From Rhodospirillaceae bacterium (lineage in GTDB: Bacteria; Pseudomonadota; Alphaproteobacteria; Rhodospirillales; Casp-alpha2), in NCBI GenBank assembly GCA_016845145.1, contig JAERTE010000028.1, positions 48,146 through 112,145 on the forward strand: 64,000 nucleotides of DNA. Direction: 5' to 3'. Under the pieces are notes generated by a model. That model was not told the DNA's origin and ran no database searches. It was given only the letters and a program-made list of their open reading frames with translations. A program made the position numbers and the translations under genes. Of the stretch, positions 50,121 through 58,902 are shown piece after piece. Position 1 is the first letter of the stretch, and the number at the start of each line of letters is the position of its first letter.

Positions 50121-50911
50121 CAGAAAATCACCCCACGCAAGGCCTGATACATTTCGTTCGGGCGTTCGGCCATCATCATATGACCGCAACGCTCCAATAC
50201 ATGCACGTCCGAACTTGCCATATTGCCAGCCAGGGCCCGGCCGCTCTTTGCCGGTGTCATCTTATCATCACGGCCGAGCACGAAATTCGCCGGGCACGCA
50301 ACCCTCGCTGCCGCATCGACGGCACTGCCGTAGTCGTTACAGGCGGCCAAATCGCTACCCAATACGCCGGCTTGCGAATTCTTCAGCAGGATTTCACAGG
50401 CACCATGCACCCAAAGTCCCGGCAGCGGATGCCCACCGGCCTGCGCCTTCTCACCCAAGCCCCAAAACACGATCAACTCCGGCCCCAGGTCTTCGTTGGC
50501 GGCGGCGGCGGCGAGCAAATCCGGATGCACCGGCATGGCCTCGGCGACTCCGGTGAGAATAATCCGCTCGGCCTTTTCCGGATGCCGCGCCGCCAGATCG
50601 AGGGCGATCAGCGACCCCATGGAATGCCCCATCAGCGTCGCTGGCCCAACATCCGCCGCGTCCATGAAACGCACCACCCAATCGGCCATGTCGGCGATGG
50701 TGGTCAACGCCGGGCCTTCCGAAAGCCCGTGCCCCGGCAAATCGACCGCCAAGGCACGGCGCCCCGTATGCGCGATATTGCGGGTCTGAAACTGCCACAC
50801 GGTTCGATCCATACCAGCGCCATGGATCAAGATCACGGCGGGCTCGCCAGGGCTGCTTTCGCGGCTACCGGTGGCCGCATGGGCGCGTTTTCCGTCTACG
50901 GTTACATCCAT
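50120..50911 (-). CDS. Alpha/beta hydrolase
   Basis: 263 residues. HGAGMDRTVWQFQTR provides the oxyanion region, GHSMGSLIALDLA the nucleophile Ser, and ERCGHMMMAERPNEM the catalytic His. Carboxylesterase, lactonase or thioesterase activity is possible. It starts 11 bp after the MetY-like gene and is coupled to tauD. Confidence 0.85.
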   Translation of the reverse strand: MDVTVDGKRAHAATGSRESSPGEPAVILIHGAGMDRTVWQFQTRNIAHTGRRALAVDLPGHGLSEGPALTTIADMADWVVRFMDAADVGPATLMGHSMGSLIALDLAARHPEKAERIILTGVAEAMPVHPDLLAAAAANEDLGPELIVFWGLGEKAQAGGHPLPGLWVHGACEILLKNSQAGVLGSDLAACNDYGSAVDAAARVACPANFVLGRDDKMTPAKSGRALAGNMASSDVHVLERCGHMMMAERPNEMYQALRGVIF

Positions 50912-50922
50912 GATCTTCCCCC

Positions 50923-52218
50923 TTAAGCTTTCTGCGAGGCGCGAATCGCCTGCTTGAGATCACCGATAATATCGTCCGCATCCTCGATGCCGACCGACAG
51001 GCGGATCATGCCTTCGCCGATGCCCGCGGCCTCCAGCGCATCGGCGTTCATCTGTTGGTGCGTGGTCGAGGCCGGGTGGATGACCAGCGTTTTCGCATCC
51101 CCCACGTTGGCCAAGTGCGATGCCAGCTTGACGGACTCAATGAACGTTCGCCCGGCAACGCGCCCGCCCTTGAGGCCAAAGCTGAGCATCGCGCCAGGCC
51201 CTTTCGGGATCAGGCGTTTGGCGAGATCGTGGTCAGGGTGCGCGGCCAGGCCCGGATAGTTAACCCACTCGACAGCATCCTGGCCTTCTAGGAATTCCGC
51301 GATCGCTTGCGCATTGGCGACATGTTTCTGCATCCGAAGCGGCAGTGTCTCCAAACCTTGCAAAATATAGAACGCGTTGGCCGGGCTCATACACGCGCCG
51401 AAATCCTTCATACCCTCGGCGCGGGCACGCATCACCAGGGCCTGAGTGCCGAACTCGTCGGCGAAATTAATGCCGTGATAGCCGTCATAAGGTTCCGTCA
51501 GGGTCGGGAACTTGCCCGATGCCTGCCAATCGAACCGTCCTGAATCGACAAATATGCCGCCGATGGCCACGCCATGACCACCGATGTATTTGGTCAGCGA
51601 ATGCATGACGATATCTGCCCCATGTTCGAAAGGCTTCATCAGGTAGGGCGTGGTGAAGGTGCTGTCGATCATCAAAGGCAGCCCGACCTCGTGCGCCACT
51701 TCGGCGATGGCCGGCAGGTCCATGACTTCGATCCCCGGATTGCCCAGGGTCTCGCCGAACACCAGACGCGTATCATCGGTAATGGCATCGCGGAAAGCCT
51801 GCGGGTCGCGTGGATTGACGAAGGTGGTGGTGATGCCGAAACGCGGCAGCGTATAGCTGAACAAATTGTGCGTGCCGCCGTAAAGCGATCCGCTCGATAC
51901 GATATGCCCGCCTTTGTCCATGAGCGTCGCGATGGCCAGAAAGATCGCCGCCATGCCGCTGGCTGTGGCCACGGCGCCGATGCCGCCCTCAAGCGCGGCG
52001 ACGCGCTCTTCCATCACCGCGACTGTGGGGTTGGAAAGCCGGGTATAGATATGGCCGGGGCGTTCCAGATTATAGAGTGCGGCGGCGTGGTCGGTATCGT
52101 CGAAAACATATGAGGTGGTTTGGTAAATCGGCACCGCGCGCGCGCCCGTTGCCGGGTCCGGCTGCTGGCCCGCGTGCAGGCTGAGTGTATCGAACTTGAG
52201 AAATTTCGGCGTGACCAT
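50923..52218 (-). CDS. O-acetylhomoserine aminocarboxypropyltransferase-like PLP enzyme
   Basis: 431 residues, cystathionine gamma-synthase fold, MetY-like in length. DTLSLHAGQQPDPATGARAV opens it, and the PLP lysine is in VMHSLTKYIGGHGVAIGG. The family makes homocysteine from O-acetylhomoserine and sulfide. Leading an operon with two 2-oxoglutarate dioxygenases, it may fix sulfide derived from a sulfonate, or act on a different gamma-substituted amino acid. It is divergent from the 3-hydroxyacyl-CoA dehydrogenase gene across 70 bp. Confidence 0.85.
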   Translation of the reverse strand: MVTPKFLKFDTLSLHAGQQPDPATGARAVPIYQTTSYVFDDTDHAAALYNLERPGHIYTRLSNPTVAVMEERVAALEGGIGAVATASGMAAIFLAIATLMDKGGHIVSSGSLYGGTHNLFSYTLPRFGITTTFVNPRDPQAFRDAITDDTRLVFGETLGNPGIEVMDLPAIAEVAHEVGLPLMIDSTFTTPYLMKPFEHGADIVMHSLTKYIGGHGVAIGGIFVDSGRFDWQASGKFPTLTEPYDGYHGINFADEFGTQALVMRARAEGMKDFGACMSPANAFYILQGLETLPLRMQKHVANAQAIAEFLEGQDAVEWVNYPGLAAHPDHDLAKRLIPKGPGAMLSFGLKGGRVAGRTFIESVKLASHLANVGDAKTLVIHPASTTHQQMNADALEAAGIGEGMIRLSVGIEDADDIIGDLKQAIRASQKA

Positions 52219-52288
52219 CCGGACGCTCCCCGCTATCTACTCGGAACTCACTTTTGAGACCGGGATAATCTAGACGAGGACATTCGAA

Positions 52289-53602
52289 ATGGCACGCGAG
52301 ATCAATTCGGTCGCCGTGATCGGCGGCGGCACCATGGGCGGCGGCATTGCTGGGCTCTGTGCACAGATGGACAAACCCGTATTGTTGCTCGAAGTCAGCA
52401 TGGAAGCCGGCGAGAAAGCGCTTGAGCGGATCAAGTCCGGCCGCCCGCCCGCCGTCGATGATCCGGAAAAAGCCGCCAACATCACGCTTGGCACCATCGA
52501 CGACGATCTGCACAAGATTGCCGATTGCGACTGGATTTGCGAAGCCATCATCGAAGACCTGGACGCCAAACGCGCCATTATGGAGAAATTGGAGCCCCTT
52601 CGCCGTGACGGCTCCATCGTGTCGACCAACACGTCGGGCATTCCATTGAAAGACATCACCGACGGCATGCCCGAACGCCTGCGCCGCGACATCGCCGTGA
52701 CGCACTTCTTCAACCCCGTGAAGGTCATGCGCCTGCTGGAGTTGGTGCCGGGCGAGGCAACCACGCCCGACGTCATCGACGCGCTGACGGATTTCTGCCG
52801 CAATACGCTCGGCAAGGGCGTGGTCAATGCCAAGGACACGGTAAACTTCATCGGCAACCGCATCGGGTGTTTCTGGATGATGCGTGGCCTGCACGAAGCC
52901 GGTGAAGCGCTGAAAGCAGGGCTTTCCATGGAAGAGGTCGACGCCCTCATGTCCGCGCCGGTGGGCCTGCCGCCGACGGGACTATACGGGTTGATCGACC
53001 TGATCGGTCTTGATGTTATGGATCTGGTCGGCGAAAACCTGGCGATTAACTTGCCGGCAGGTGATCTCTGCGCGGATTTTACGGCGCTGCCCCAGCCCGA
53101 GCGCGCCATGCTGGAACGCGGCCAGATCGGCCGCAAGGCCGGCGCCGGGTTCTACCGCATGCAAAAACTCGACGACGGCACGCGCAAAACCGAAGTCTAT
53201 GACCTGGTCCAGGATGCCTGGCGCGACACGGAGCAGGCCGCAGTCAGCGATGCCCACAAAGGCCCGAAGGGCATGTTCGAAGACGATGCCCAGGGCAAAC
53301 TCGCCTGGAACATCATGGGCAGCACGCTTTTATATGCCGCTGACTTGGTGCCCGAGATTGCAGAAGACGTGGTCAATGTCGACCGCGCCATGAAATGGGG
53401 CTATGCCTGGGGATGGGGCCCGTTTGAGCTGTTGGACGAAGTCGGCCCAGCACGCGTGATCGAAAAGCTCACCGCCAGCGGGCACGCGATCCCAGGAATG
53501 CTAAAAGTCTTGCAGGGCGCCGGCGCCGACAGCTTTTACCGGAACGGCGGCAGCGAGTACCTGGGCACCGACGGCGAATACCATCAAACACCGCCGGAGT
53601 AG
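52289..53602 (+). CDS. 3-hydroxyacyl-CoA dehydrogenase family protein
   Basis: 437 residues. NAD-binding INSVAVIGGGTMGGGIAGLC at the N-terminus, HFFNPVKVMRLLELVPGE with the catalytic His, then GNRIGCFWMMRGLHEAGEAL, followed by a second 3HCDH C-terminal repeat. There is no crotonase domain, so it is a stand-alone dehydrogenase. The partner hydratase and thiolase are not nearby. Substrate unknown. Confidence 0.87.
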   Translation: MAREINSVAVIGGGTMGGGIAGLCAQMDKPVLLLEVSMEAGEKALERIKSGRPPAVDDPEKAANITLGTIDDDLHKIADCDWICEAIIEDLDAKRAIMEKLEPLRRDGSIVSTNTSGIPLKDITDGMPERLRRDIAVTHFFNPVKVMRLLELVPGEATTPDVIDALTDFCRNTLGKGVVNAKDTVNFIGNRIGCFWMMRGLHEAGEALKAGLSMEEVDALMSAPVGLPPTGLYGLIDLIGLDVMDLVGENLAINLPAGDLCADFTALPQPERAMLERGQIGRKAGAGFYRMQKLDDGTRKTEVYDLVQDAWRDTEQAAVSDAHKGPKGMFEDDAQGKLAWNIMGSTLLYAADLVPEIAEDVVNVDRAMKWGYAWGWGPFELLDEVGPARVIEKLTASGHAIPGMLKVLQGAGADSFYRNGGSEYLGTDGEYHQTPPE

Positions 53603-53625
53603 CACAATCGATTTGGGCACTTTGG

Positions 53626-55239
53626 TTAAGGCTTTTCCAAGAGCAACGGCAACGCTATGCGTACTGTCGTTCCTATTCCAACTTCGCTTTCGATATTCAA
53701 CTCGCCTTCCAGAATCTCGACCAATGACTTGACGATCGACAAACCCAGCCCGGTACCTTTGCTGGCTTGATGGGGATTGCTATTGGCCTGCACAAACGGA
53801 TCCGAAATGAACGGCAACTTATCGGCTGGTATGCCAATGCCCGTATCCCGCACCTCAATCACAAAGTCTGCCCCGTTGGCAGTCACCGAAAGATCAATGG
53901 AACCTCCACTCTCGGTAAATTTGACCGCATTGGAGAGCAGATTATGCAGTATCTGCGTAATCGCTCTGGAATCCCCGTAAACAGCTGGCAATCCGGTTGC
54001 AATATCCTGGGTAAGTCTGATGCCGCCACTTTTACAAGCGCCTGCGACGTTGCGGATCGAATCCGATATCAACGTGTCCAACTCGATCAACTCGATCACA
54101 CTGGAACGTTGACCCGCTTCGATCGCCGCGACATCCAATACATCGTTGACCAAGTCCAGCATGTGGATGCCGCTTTTATGGATATCACTCGCGTAGGTGA
54201 CGTAATTCTCAGACCCAAGCGGTCCGAAATGCTCGGTTCTCAATACATCGCTAAATCCAAGAATGGCGTTCAATGGCGTGCGGAACTCATGGCTCATGGT
54301 CGCCAGAAACTCCGACTTGGCCTGACTGGCGTGTTCCACTTCTGACAATGCCGCGTGGAGGGCCGCGTCGGCTTCCTTCAACTTCGTAATCTCAGTGCCC
54401 AGTATAATGGCAGACCCGTCCGCCAAACGTTGGGTGCGCACCAGCATCCATGTGCCGTCCTGGCGTTCCAATTCAAACGGTTCGGAGGGGTTCCGATGCT
54501 GGTCCATGCGCTCGGCGACCCAGTCTTCTATGCGTCCGATTGCTTCCGGCACCAGTTCCAGCTCGGCAATCGTTCTCAAATGCTCTTCGAAGGAACAACC
54601 TGGGCCCAATGTCTCGGGGACAGCCTGATTGAGATTGCGGTATTGTCTATTGCAGAAAATGTATCGTTCATCAGCATCAATGACGGCAACCATTTCGCCA
54701 AGCGCGTCAAAAGCATCAATCAAGTTGAGGTTTCTTTCCTCTGCCCGTTTAATTTCAGAAATATCGAAGATGACGCCAATGAGGGTTTCGGTGTCGTCTC
54801 CGGCTTCAAAAATCGCTTTATGAAACCGCACGTCGCGCAAGTCACCGTCAATAGCAGAGACCTGGGTTTCATAGATTTGCTCGCCGCCTGAGACAAAAAG
54901 CGCTTCATCCGCTTCGGTGTAGACATCGGCCAATTCCCGACTCGCCAGATCATAGGCCGTGTGGCCGACGATATCGCTTCGATCGCGACCAAGGTATTCC
55001 TCGAACCTTTTATTGCATCCCAGATAGACGCCAGAGCGGTTTTTAAAAAACACCGGTGCAGGAAGGACATCAATCAAGGTTTGAAATACGCGGCTTTCAG
55101 TCAAAATGCCGACCACGTCATTCGGTGGTCGAGATCCGGTTAGCGCTGCGATCTCACGCTCCCGAGCCGTAAGCTCAGCAATCAGCTGTGATTTGGTCTT
55201 CCCCGCATGCGCTGATTTTTTGTGCGATGCACTCTGCAC
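53626..55239 (-). CDS. PAS-domain sensor histidine kinase
   Basis: 537 residues, soluble by lack of clear TM helices. Two PAS domains (about 60-180 and 185-300), then HisKA with SEFLATMSHEFRTPLNAIL and a HATPase domain with HNLLSNAVKFTESGG, DTGIGIP and GLGLSIVKSLVE. No response regulator is adjacent, so it is an orphan kinase. It lies convergent to the hydroxyacyl-CoA dehydrogenase gene. Confidence 0.88.
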   Translation of the reverse strand: MQSASHKKSAHAGKTKSQLIAELTAREREIAALTGSRPPNDVVGILTESRVFQTLIDVLPAPVFFKNRSGVYLGCNKRFEEYLGRDRSDIVGHTAYDLASRELADVYTEADEALFVSGGEQIYETQVSAIDGDLRDVRFHKAIFEAGDDTETLIGVIFDISEIKRAEERNLNLIDAFDALGEMVAVIDADERYIFCNRQYRNLNQAVPETLGPGCSFEEHLRTIAELELVPEAIGRIEDWVAERMDQHRNPSEPFELERQDGTWMLVRTQRLADGSAIILGTEITKLKEADAALHAALSEVEHASQAKSEFLATMSHEFRTPLNAILGFSDVLRTEHFGPLGSENYVTYASDIHKSGIHMLDLVNDVLDVAAIEAGQRSSVIELIELDTLISDSIRNVAGACKSGGIRLTQDIATGLPAVYGDSRAITQILHNLLSNAVKFTESGGSIDLSVTANGADFVIEVRDTGIGIPADKLPFISDPFVQANSNPHQASKGTGLGLSIVKSLVEILEGELNIESEVGIGTTVRIALPLLLEKP

Positions 55240-55443
55240 GTAGAACCTCCCATCTTTTGCCCACTTTTCTCGACACTCCGCGTCCGGTCAACGAAAAAAG
55301 ATGCTGCAGCCGTCATGTATTGAAAAACCTGATCGACACGGCTTTATCCCACCTCTGACGAATATGTGATTTCTGCGGACCGGTGGTTGCGGCTAGGGTC
55401 CGGCCCGCATACATCTGCTTTGCCTGACAACCGGAGATCAAGC

Positions 55444-56253
55444 ATGACCGAGACCGCCGACAGTAATCCTTTTACCCACGATACCGTGCGCGAAGCCTAT
55501 GCCAAAGTGGCCGAGGGCGGGAGTTGCTGCGCACCTTCCAGCAGTTGTTGCGGTGCCGAGATCAATCCGGTGGCGTCTGAACAGATGGGGTATGGTGCGG
55601 AACAACTCGCCGCGGCGCCGGAAGATGCCGATTTGGGCGTCGGTTGCGGCAATCCCACTGCCATGGCCGGCCTCAAGGCAGGCGACACGGTGCTGGACCT
55701 GGGCTCCGGCGGCGGGCTCGATTGTTTCCTCGCCGCCAAAGAAGTGGGGCCGAAAGGCCATGTCATCGGCGTCGACATGACGCCGGAAATGATATCAAAG
55801 GCGCGCGCCAATGCCGTCAAAGGTGATTTCGGCAATGTTGAGTTCCGGCTCGGCGAGATCGAGCACCTGCCGGTGGCCGATGCGAGTGTCGATGTTATTC
55901 TGTCGAACTGCGTCATCAATCTGTCGCCCGACAAGGCGCAAGTGTTCCGCGATTCCTTCCGCGCCTTGAAACCCGGCGGGCGATTGCATGTTTCCGACGT
56001 GGTCGAGACCGATCCACTTCCCGATCACATGAAGAACGACAAGCAACTGATCTGCGGTTGCATGGGCGGTGCCGCCTCGGTCGGCGCCTTGTTCGACTGG
56101 CTTGAGGCAGCTGGATTTCAAGACATTTCCATCGACGTCAGCGAAGCGTCTCGCACCTTCATCGCCGATTGGGCGCCGGGCACGGGGGTTGAAAATCATG
56201 TCGCGTCGGCAGCGATTACCGCTTCGAAACCTAAAGCGGCCACACCAGCATGA
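55444..56253 (+). CDS. arsM: Arsenite methyltransferase
   Basis: 269-residue SAM-dependent methyltransferase that methylates As(III) to volatile or excreted forms. N-terminal cysteine pairs GGSCCAPSSSCCGAE (26-39), SAM motif VLDLGSGGGLDCFLA, NCVINLSPDK and LICGCMGGAAS supply the arsenic-binding cysteines of ArsM. I chose the ATG at 55444 with CCGGAGATCAAGC before it. No arsR or other ars gene is close, which is unusual. The 3' end overlaps the convergent permease by 23 bp. Confidence 0.92.
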   Translation: MTETADSNPFTHDTVREAYAKVAEGGSCCAPSSSCCGAEINPVASEQMGYGAEQLAAAPEDADLGVGCGNPTAMAGLKAGDTVLDLGSGGGLDCFLAAKEVGPKGHVIGVDMTPEMISKARANAVKGDFGNVEFRLGEIEHLPVADASVDVILSNCVINLSPDKAQVFRDSFRALKPGGRLHVSDVVETDPLPDHMKNDKQLICGCMGGAASVGALFDWLEAAGFQDISIDVSEASRTFIADWAPGTGVENHVASAAITASKPKAATPA

Positions 56254-58006
56254 TCATCGGCACCGCGATCACCCCGATCAGCGCCTCCAACGGCAAGCCT
56301 AGCCGCCAATAATCCCCGAACCGGTAACCGCCCGGCCCCATCACCAGAATATTCGACTGATGCCCGATCGGCGTCAGGAACGCACACGATGCACCCACCG
56401 CCACCGCCATCAATAGCGGGTCGGCGCTGACATTCATGCGTTCGGCGACCTGCATGGACAACTGCGCCATCAAGATTGCCGTCGCCGCGTTGTTCATGAT
56501 GTCCGATAAGAACATCGCCGCCACCAGCACAAGTGCGACAATCCCCCAGGGCGGCAAATATCCCGCCAATGTCGCCACGCCGCCGGCCAGCAACACATTC
56601 GCCCCCGATGCCTCCATGGCGAGGCCCACCGGCACCATGGCGCCCAGAAGCACAATCACCGGCCAATCGACGCCCTGGTATATTTCGCGCGCCCGCATCT
56701 GGCCACTGAGCACCAGAGCGATCACACCCGCCGTAAAGGCCACGGGCAGGCTCAGCAACCCGGTAACGCCGAGAATGATGGCAGCGACGAAAATCAGCAG
56801 CGGGATCGGCGTCGGCTCGCGGTGCAGTGCGATATCGCGGTGGCCCAACGGCAGGCATCCGAGCGCGGCCAAGCGATCGGGCATGGAGTCCATATCACCT
56901 TGCAACAACAACACATCACCGGCCCGCACTTTCACCTTGCGCAGATGCTCGCGCACCGGACGGCCCTGGCGCGCCAAGGCCAGCAAGTGCAAGCCGTGCC
57001 GGCGCTCCAATTGCGCCTGGGCGATGGATCGGCGGATCAAGCGCGAACCCGGGCTGACCACGGCCTCGACCACACCGCTATCAGCTCCTTCCAAGTCCTT
57101 ACGGTCGAGATCGCGGTTGCCGACCAGTTGCAGGGGCGAGTTGTGTAAAATGTTCTCAATCGCCTCGGCGCTGCCTTCCAGCAACAGGTGATCGTTGATG
57201 CGGAGCGCCTCCGCCGGTTTCGGCCGCGCCGTCTTGCGCGTTCCACGGACCAGCGCCAGCACCGTCACCTCGCCGTCGCCCGCATGGGCCAGCAACTCGC
57301 CAATAGCTGTGCCGGACAAACCCGATTTCCGTGGCACCAACACTTCCGTGGTGTAGCCCTCAATGTCGAACATATCGCCGTCGCCGCTTCTCGCCTGGCG
57401 CACCGGGATCAATCGCCAACCGTAGACCGCCATGAAGGCAATACCGGCAATGGCAATAACCAACCCCACGGGTGTAAAATCGAACATGCCGAACGGCGCG
57501 CCTGCCACATCCGCCCTGAAGTTGGCAACGATAATGTTGGGCGGCGTGCCGACCATCGTGGTCAGCCCGCCCAGCAGCGATCCGAATGCCAACGGCATCA
57601 ACAACTCACCCGGCGCGCGGCCGCTTTTCTTGGCGGTCTGAATGACCACCGGCAACAGCAATGCCAGCGCACCGACGTTGTTCATGAACCCCGACAGCAC
57701 CGCCACCAACCCGCCCACGGCGGCGACCTGCACGCTGGGCCCGGCGTCAACGCGGTCCAGCCAGCGCGCAATCCAGCCAATCATGCCGGAGTTCTGCAAG
57801 GCGCGCGAAATCACCAATACGGCGGCCACCGTGATCACGGCGGGATGCCCGAAACCTTCGAACGCGCGATTGGCGGGCACCACGCCGCCCGCGACCACCG
57901 CAAGCAATGCCAGCAGCGCCACCACGTCGTAACGCCACCGCCCCCAGATAAACAGCCCCAGCGTCACCGCGAGAACCACGAAAACGTAGCTTTGTTGAAA
58001 TGTCAT
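56231..58006 (-). CDS. SLC13/DASS permease with TrkA-C (RCK) domains
   Basis: 591 residues. Two blocks of TM helices (CitMHS/DASS-type, VLSGFMNNVGALALLLPV and LSDIMNNAATAILMAQ with the paired NN motifs) flank two cytosolic TrkA-C domains (about 220-400). Such proteins transport di- or tricarboxylates, sulfate or other anions. The substrate is unknown; sulfate/sulfite would suit desulfonation. It is not in an operon with arsM, which it faces. Confidence 0.85.
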   Translation of the reverse strand: MTFQQSYVFVVLAVTLGLFIWGRWRYDVVALLALLAVVAGGVVPANRAFEGFGHPAVITVAAVLVISRALQNSGMIGWIARWLDRVDAGPSVQVAAVGGLVAVLSGFMNNVGALALLLPVVIQTAKKSGRAPGELLMPLAFGSLLGGLTTMVGTPPNIIVANFRADVAGAPFGMFDFTPVGLVIAIAGIAFMAVYGWRLIPVRQARSGDGDMFDIEGYTTEVLVPRKSGLSGTAIGELLAHAGDGEVTVLALVRGTRKTARPKPAEALRINDHLLLEGSAEAIENILHNSPLQLVGNRDLDRKDLEGADSGVVEAVVSPGSRLIRRSIAQAQLERRHGLHLLALARQGRPVREHLRKVKVRAGDVLLLQGDMDSMPDRLAALGCLPLGHRDIALHREPTPIPLLIFVAAIILGVTGLLSLPVAFTAGVIALVLSGQMRAREIYQGVDWPVIVLLGAMVPVGLAMEASGANVLLAGGVATLAGYLPPWGIVALVLVAAMFLSDIMNNAATAILMAQLSMQVAERMNVSADPLLMAVAVGASCAFLTPIGHQSNILVMGPGGYRFGDYWRLGLPLEALIGVIAVPMIMLVWPL

Positions 58007-58037
58007 GGATGCAACCTAAAGGGCGCGGAGGAGGCCT

Positions 58038-58730
58038 TCAATATCGGTTGTCCGCAATTTCCAAAATCATCTTCTTCAACACCGCACGGGCGAAATCCTT
58101 GCGGCCCTCGGCAACCATGACGAAGGCGCCGCGTCCGAAAATAACATCGTTCCGGTAGTGCTCGTCCAGGGGCTCGCCCATGGGGCCCGAGCGCACCCGG
58201 CCCGGTAGGTTGACCACTAGGCCGTTGACCGTGACACGGTGCTGGCGGGCAAGCGCGTGGGCCTCCGACAGGGGGCGACCGTTAATCTGCGGCCCGTCGC
58301 CCGACACATCGACGATCTTGCGCCGGCCCTCAAAGGCATTCGACGTCATTTTGCCGATGGAATAGGCGATAACTTCGGAGATTGAGTTATATCCCCAAGC
58401 ACCTCGCGGTGTGGTGCGTAATTTTTCCGCAAATACCGCAGCACTTTCAGGACCGTCGATGCGCATCCAATCAACGATGGTTTCCTGGCTTGCGGGGTCC
58501 CCCCACTCCACATAGGCGACGGCGATCTTTTGGTGATAGCCACCGGAAATAGCATGCAGGAAACGAGGGTGCGTAATGGCGGCGGCGTAACCTTCACGCT
58601 GCAAGCGCAACTCATCGTCATCAATGGAACCGGATCCGTCAGCCGCCAGCACCAGCTCCACGTCAACCGGTTCGGCGGCTTCAGCAACACCGGCGAACAG
58701 CAACACTGCAAGGATCGCGATCAAGCGCAT
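58038..58730 (-). CDS. DUF1194 secreted vWA-like protein
   Basis: 230 residues with a signal peptide (MRLIAILAVLLFAGVAEA). VDVELVLAADGSGSIDDDEL is a MIDAS-type metal motif (DGSGS) of von Willebrand factor A-like domains, and ISEVIAYSIGKM and IVDVSGDGPQING follow. Function is unknown. A frameshifted, truncated second copy is at 60960-61256. It sits downstream of the BCCT gene on the same strand. Confidence 0.85.
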   Translation of the reverse strand: MRLIAILAVLLFAGVAEAAEPVDVELVLAADGSGSIDDDELRLQREGYAAAITHPRFLHAISGGYHQKIAVAYVEWGDPASQETIVDWMRIDGPESAAVFAEKLRTTPRGAWGYNSISEVIAYSIGKMTSNAFEGRRKIVDVSGDGPQINGRPLSEAHALARQHRVTVNGLVVNLPGRVRSGPMGEPLDEHYRNDVIFGRGAFVMVAEGRKDFARAVLKKMILEIADNRY

Positions 58731-58828
58731 ATGCCGATACTAGCATGTCTCTTGAGGAAATTCACAAGAGGACCTGTGATGTCGAGAGCGGGCACATGAA
58801 CAGCCAAGCTCGTGGTGTTCAAAACGGT

Positions 58829-58867
58829 TTGGGCGGGGCCGCCCCTATTGTCGGCAACCCCGCCCAA
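58829..58867. terminator. GC-rich hairpin downstream of the BCCT gene
   Basis: TTGGGCGGGG (58829-58838) pairs perfectly with CCCCGCCCAA (58858-58867), a 10-bp stem with a further inner GGGGC/GCCCC. It follows the BCCT stop by about 35 bp on the minus strand. No strong T-run is present, so it may act as a partial terminator or a 3' stabiliser. Confidence 0.5.
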
Positions 58868-58902
58868 TTTCGAAGAAACACCCTAGGCGCTTCCTAGACT
58901 TG

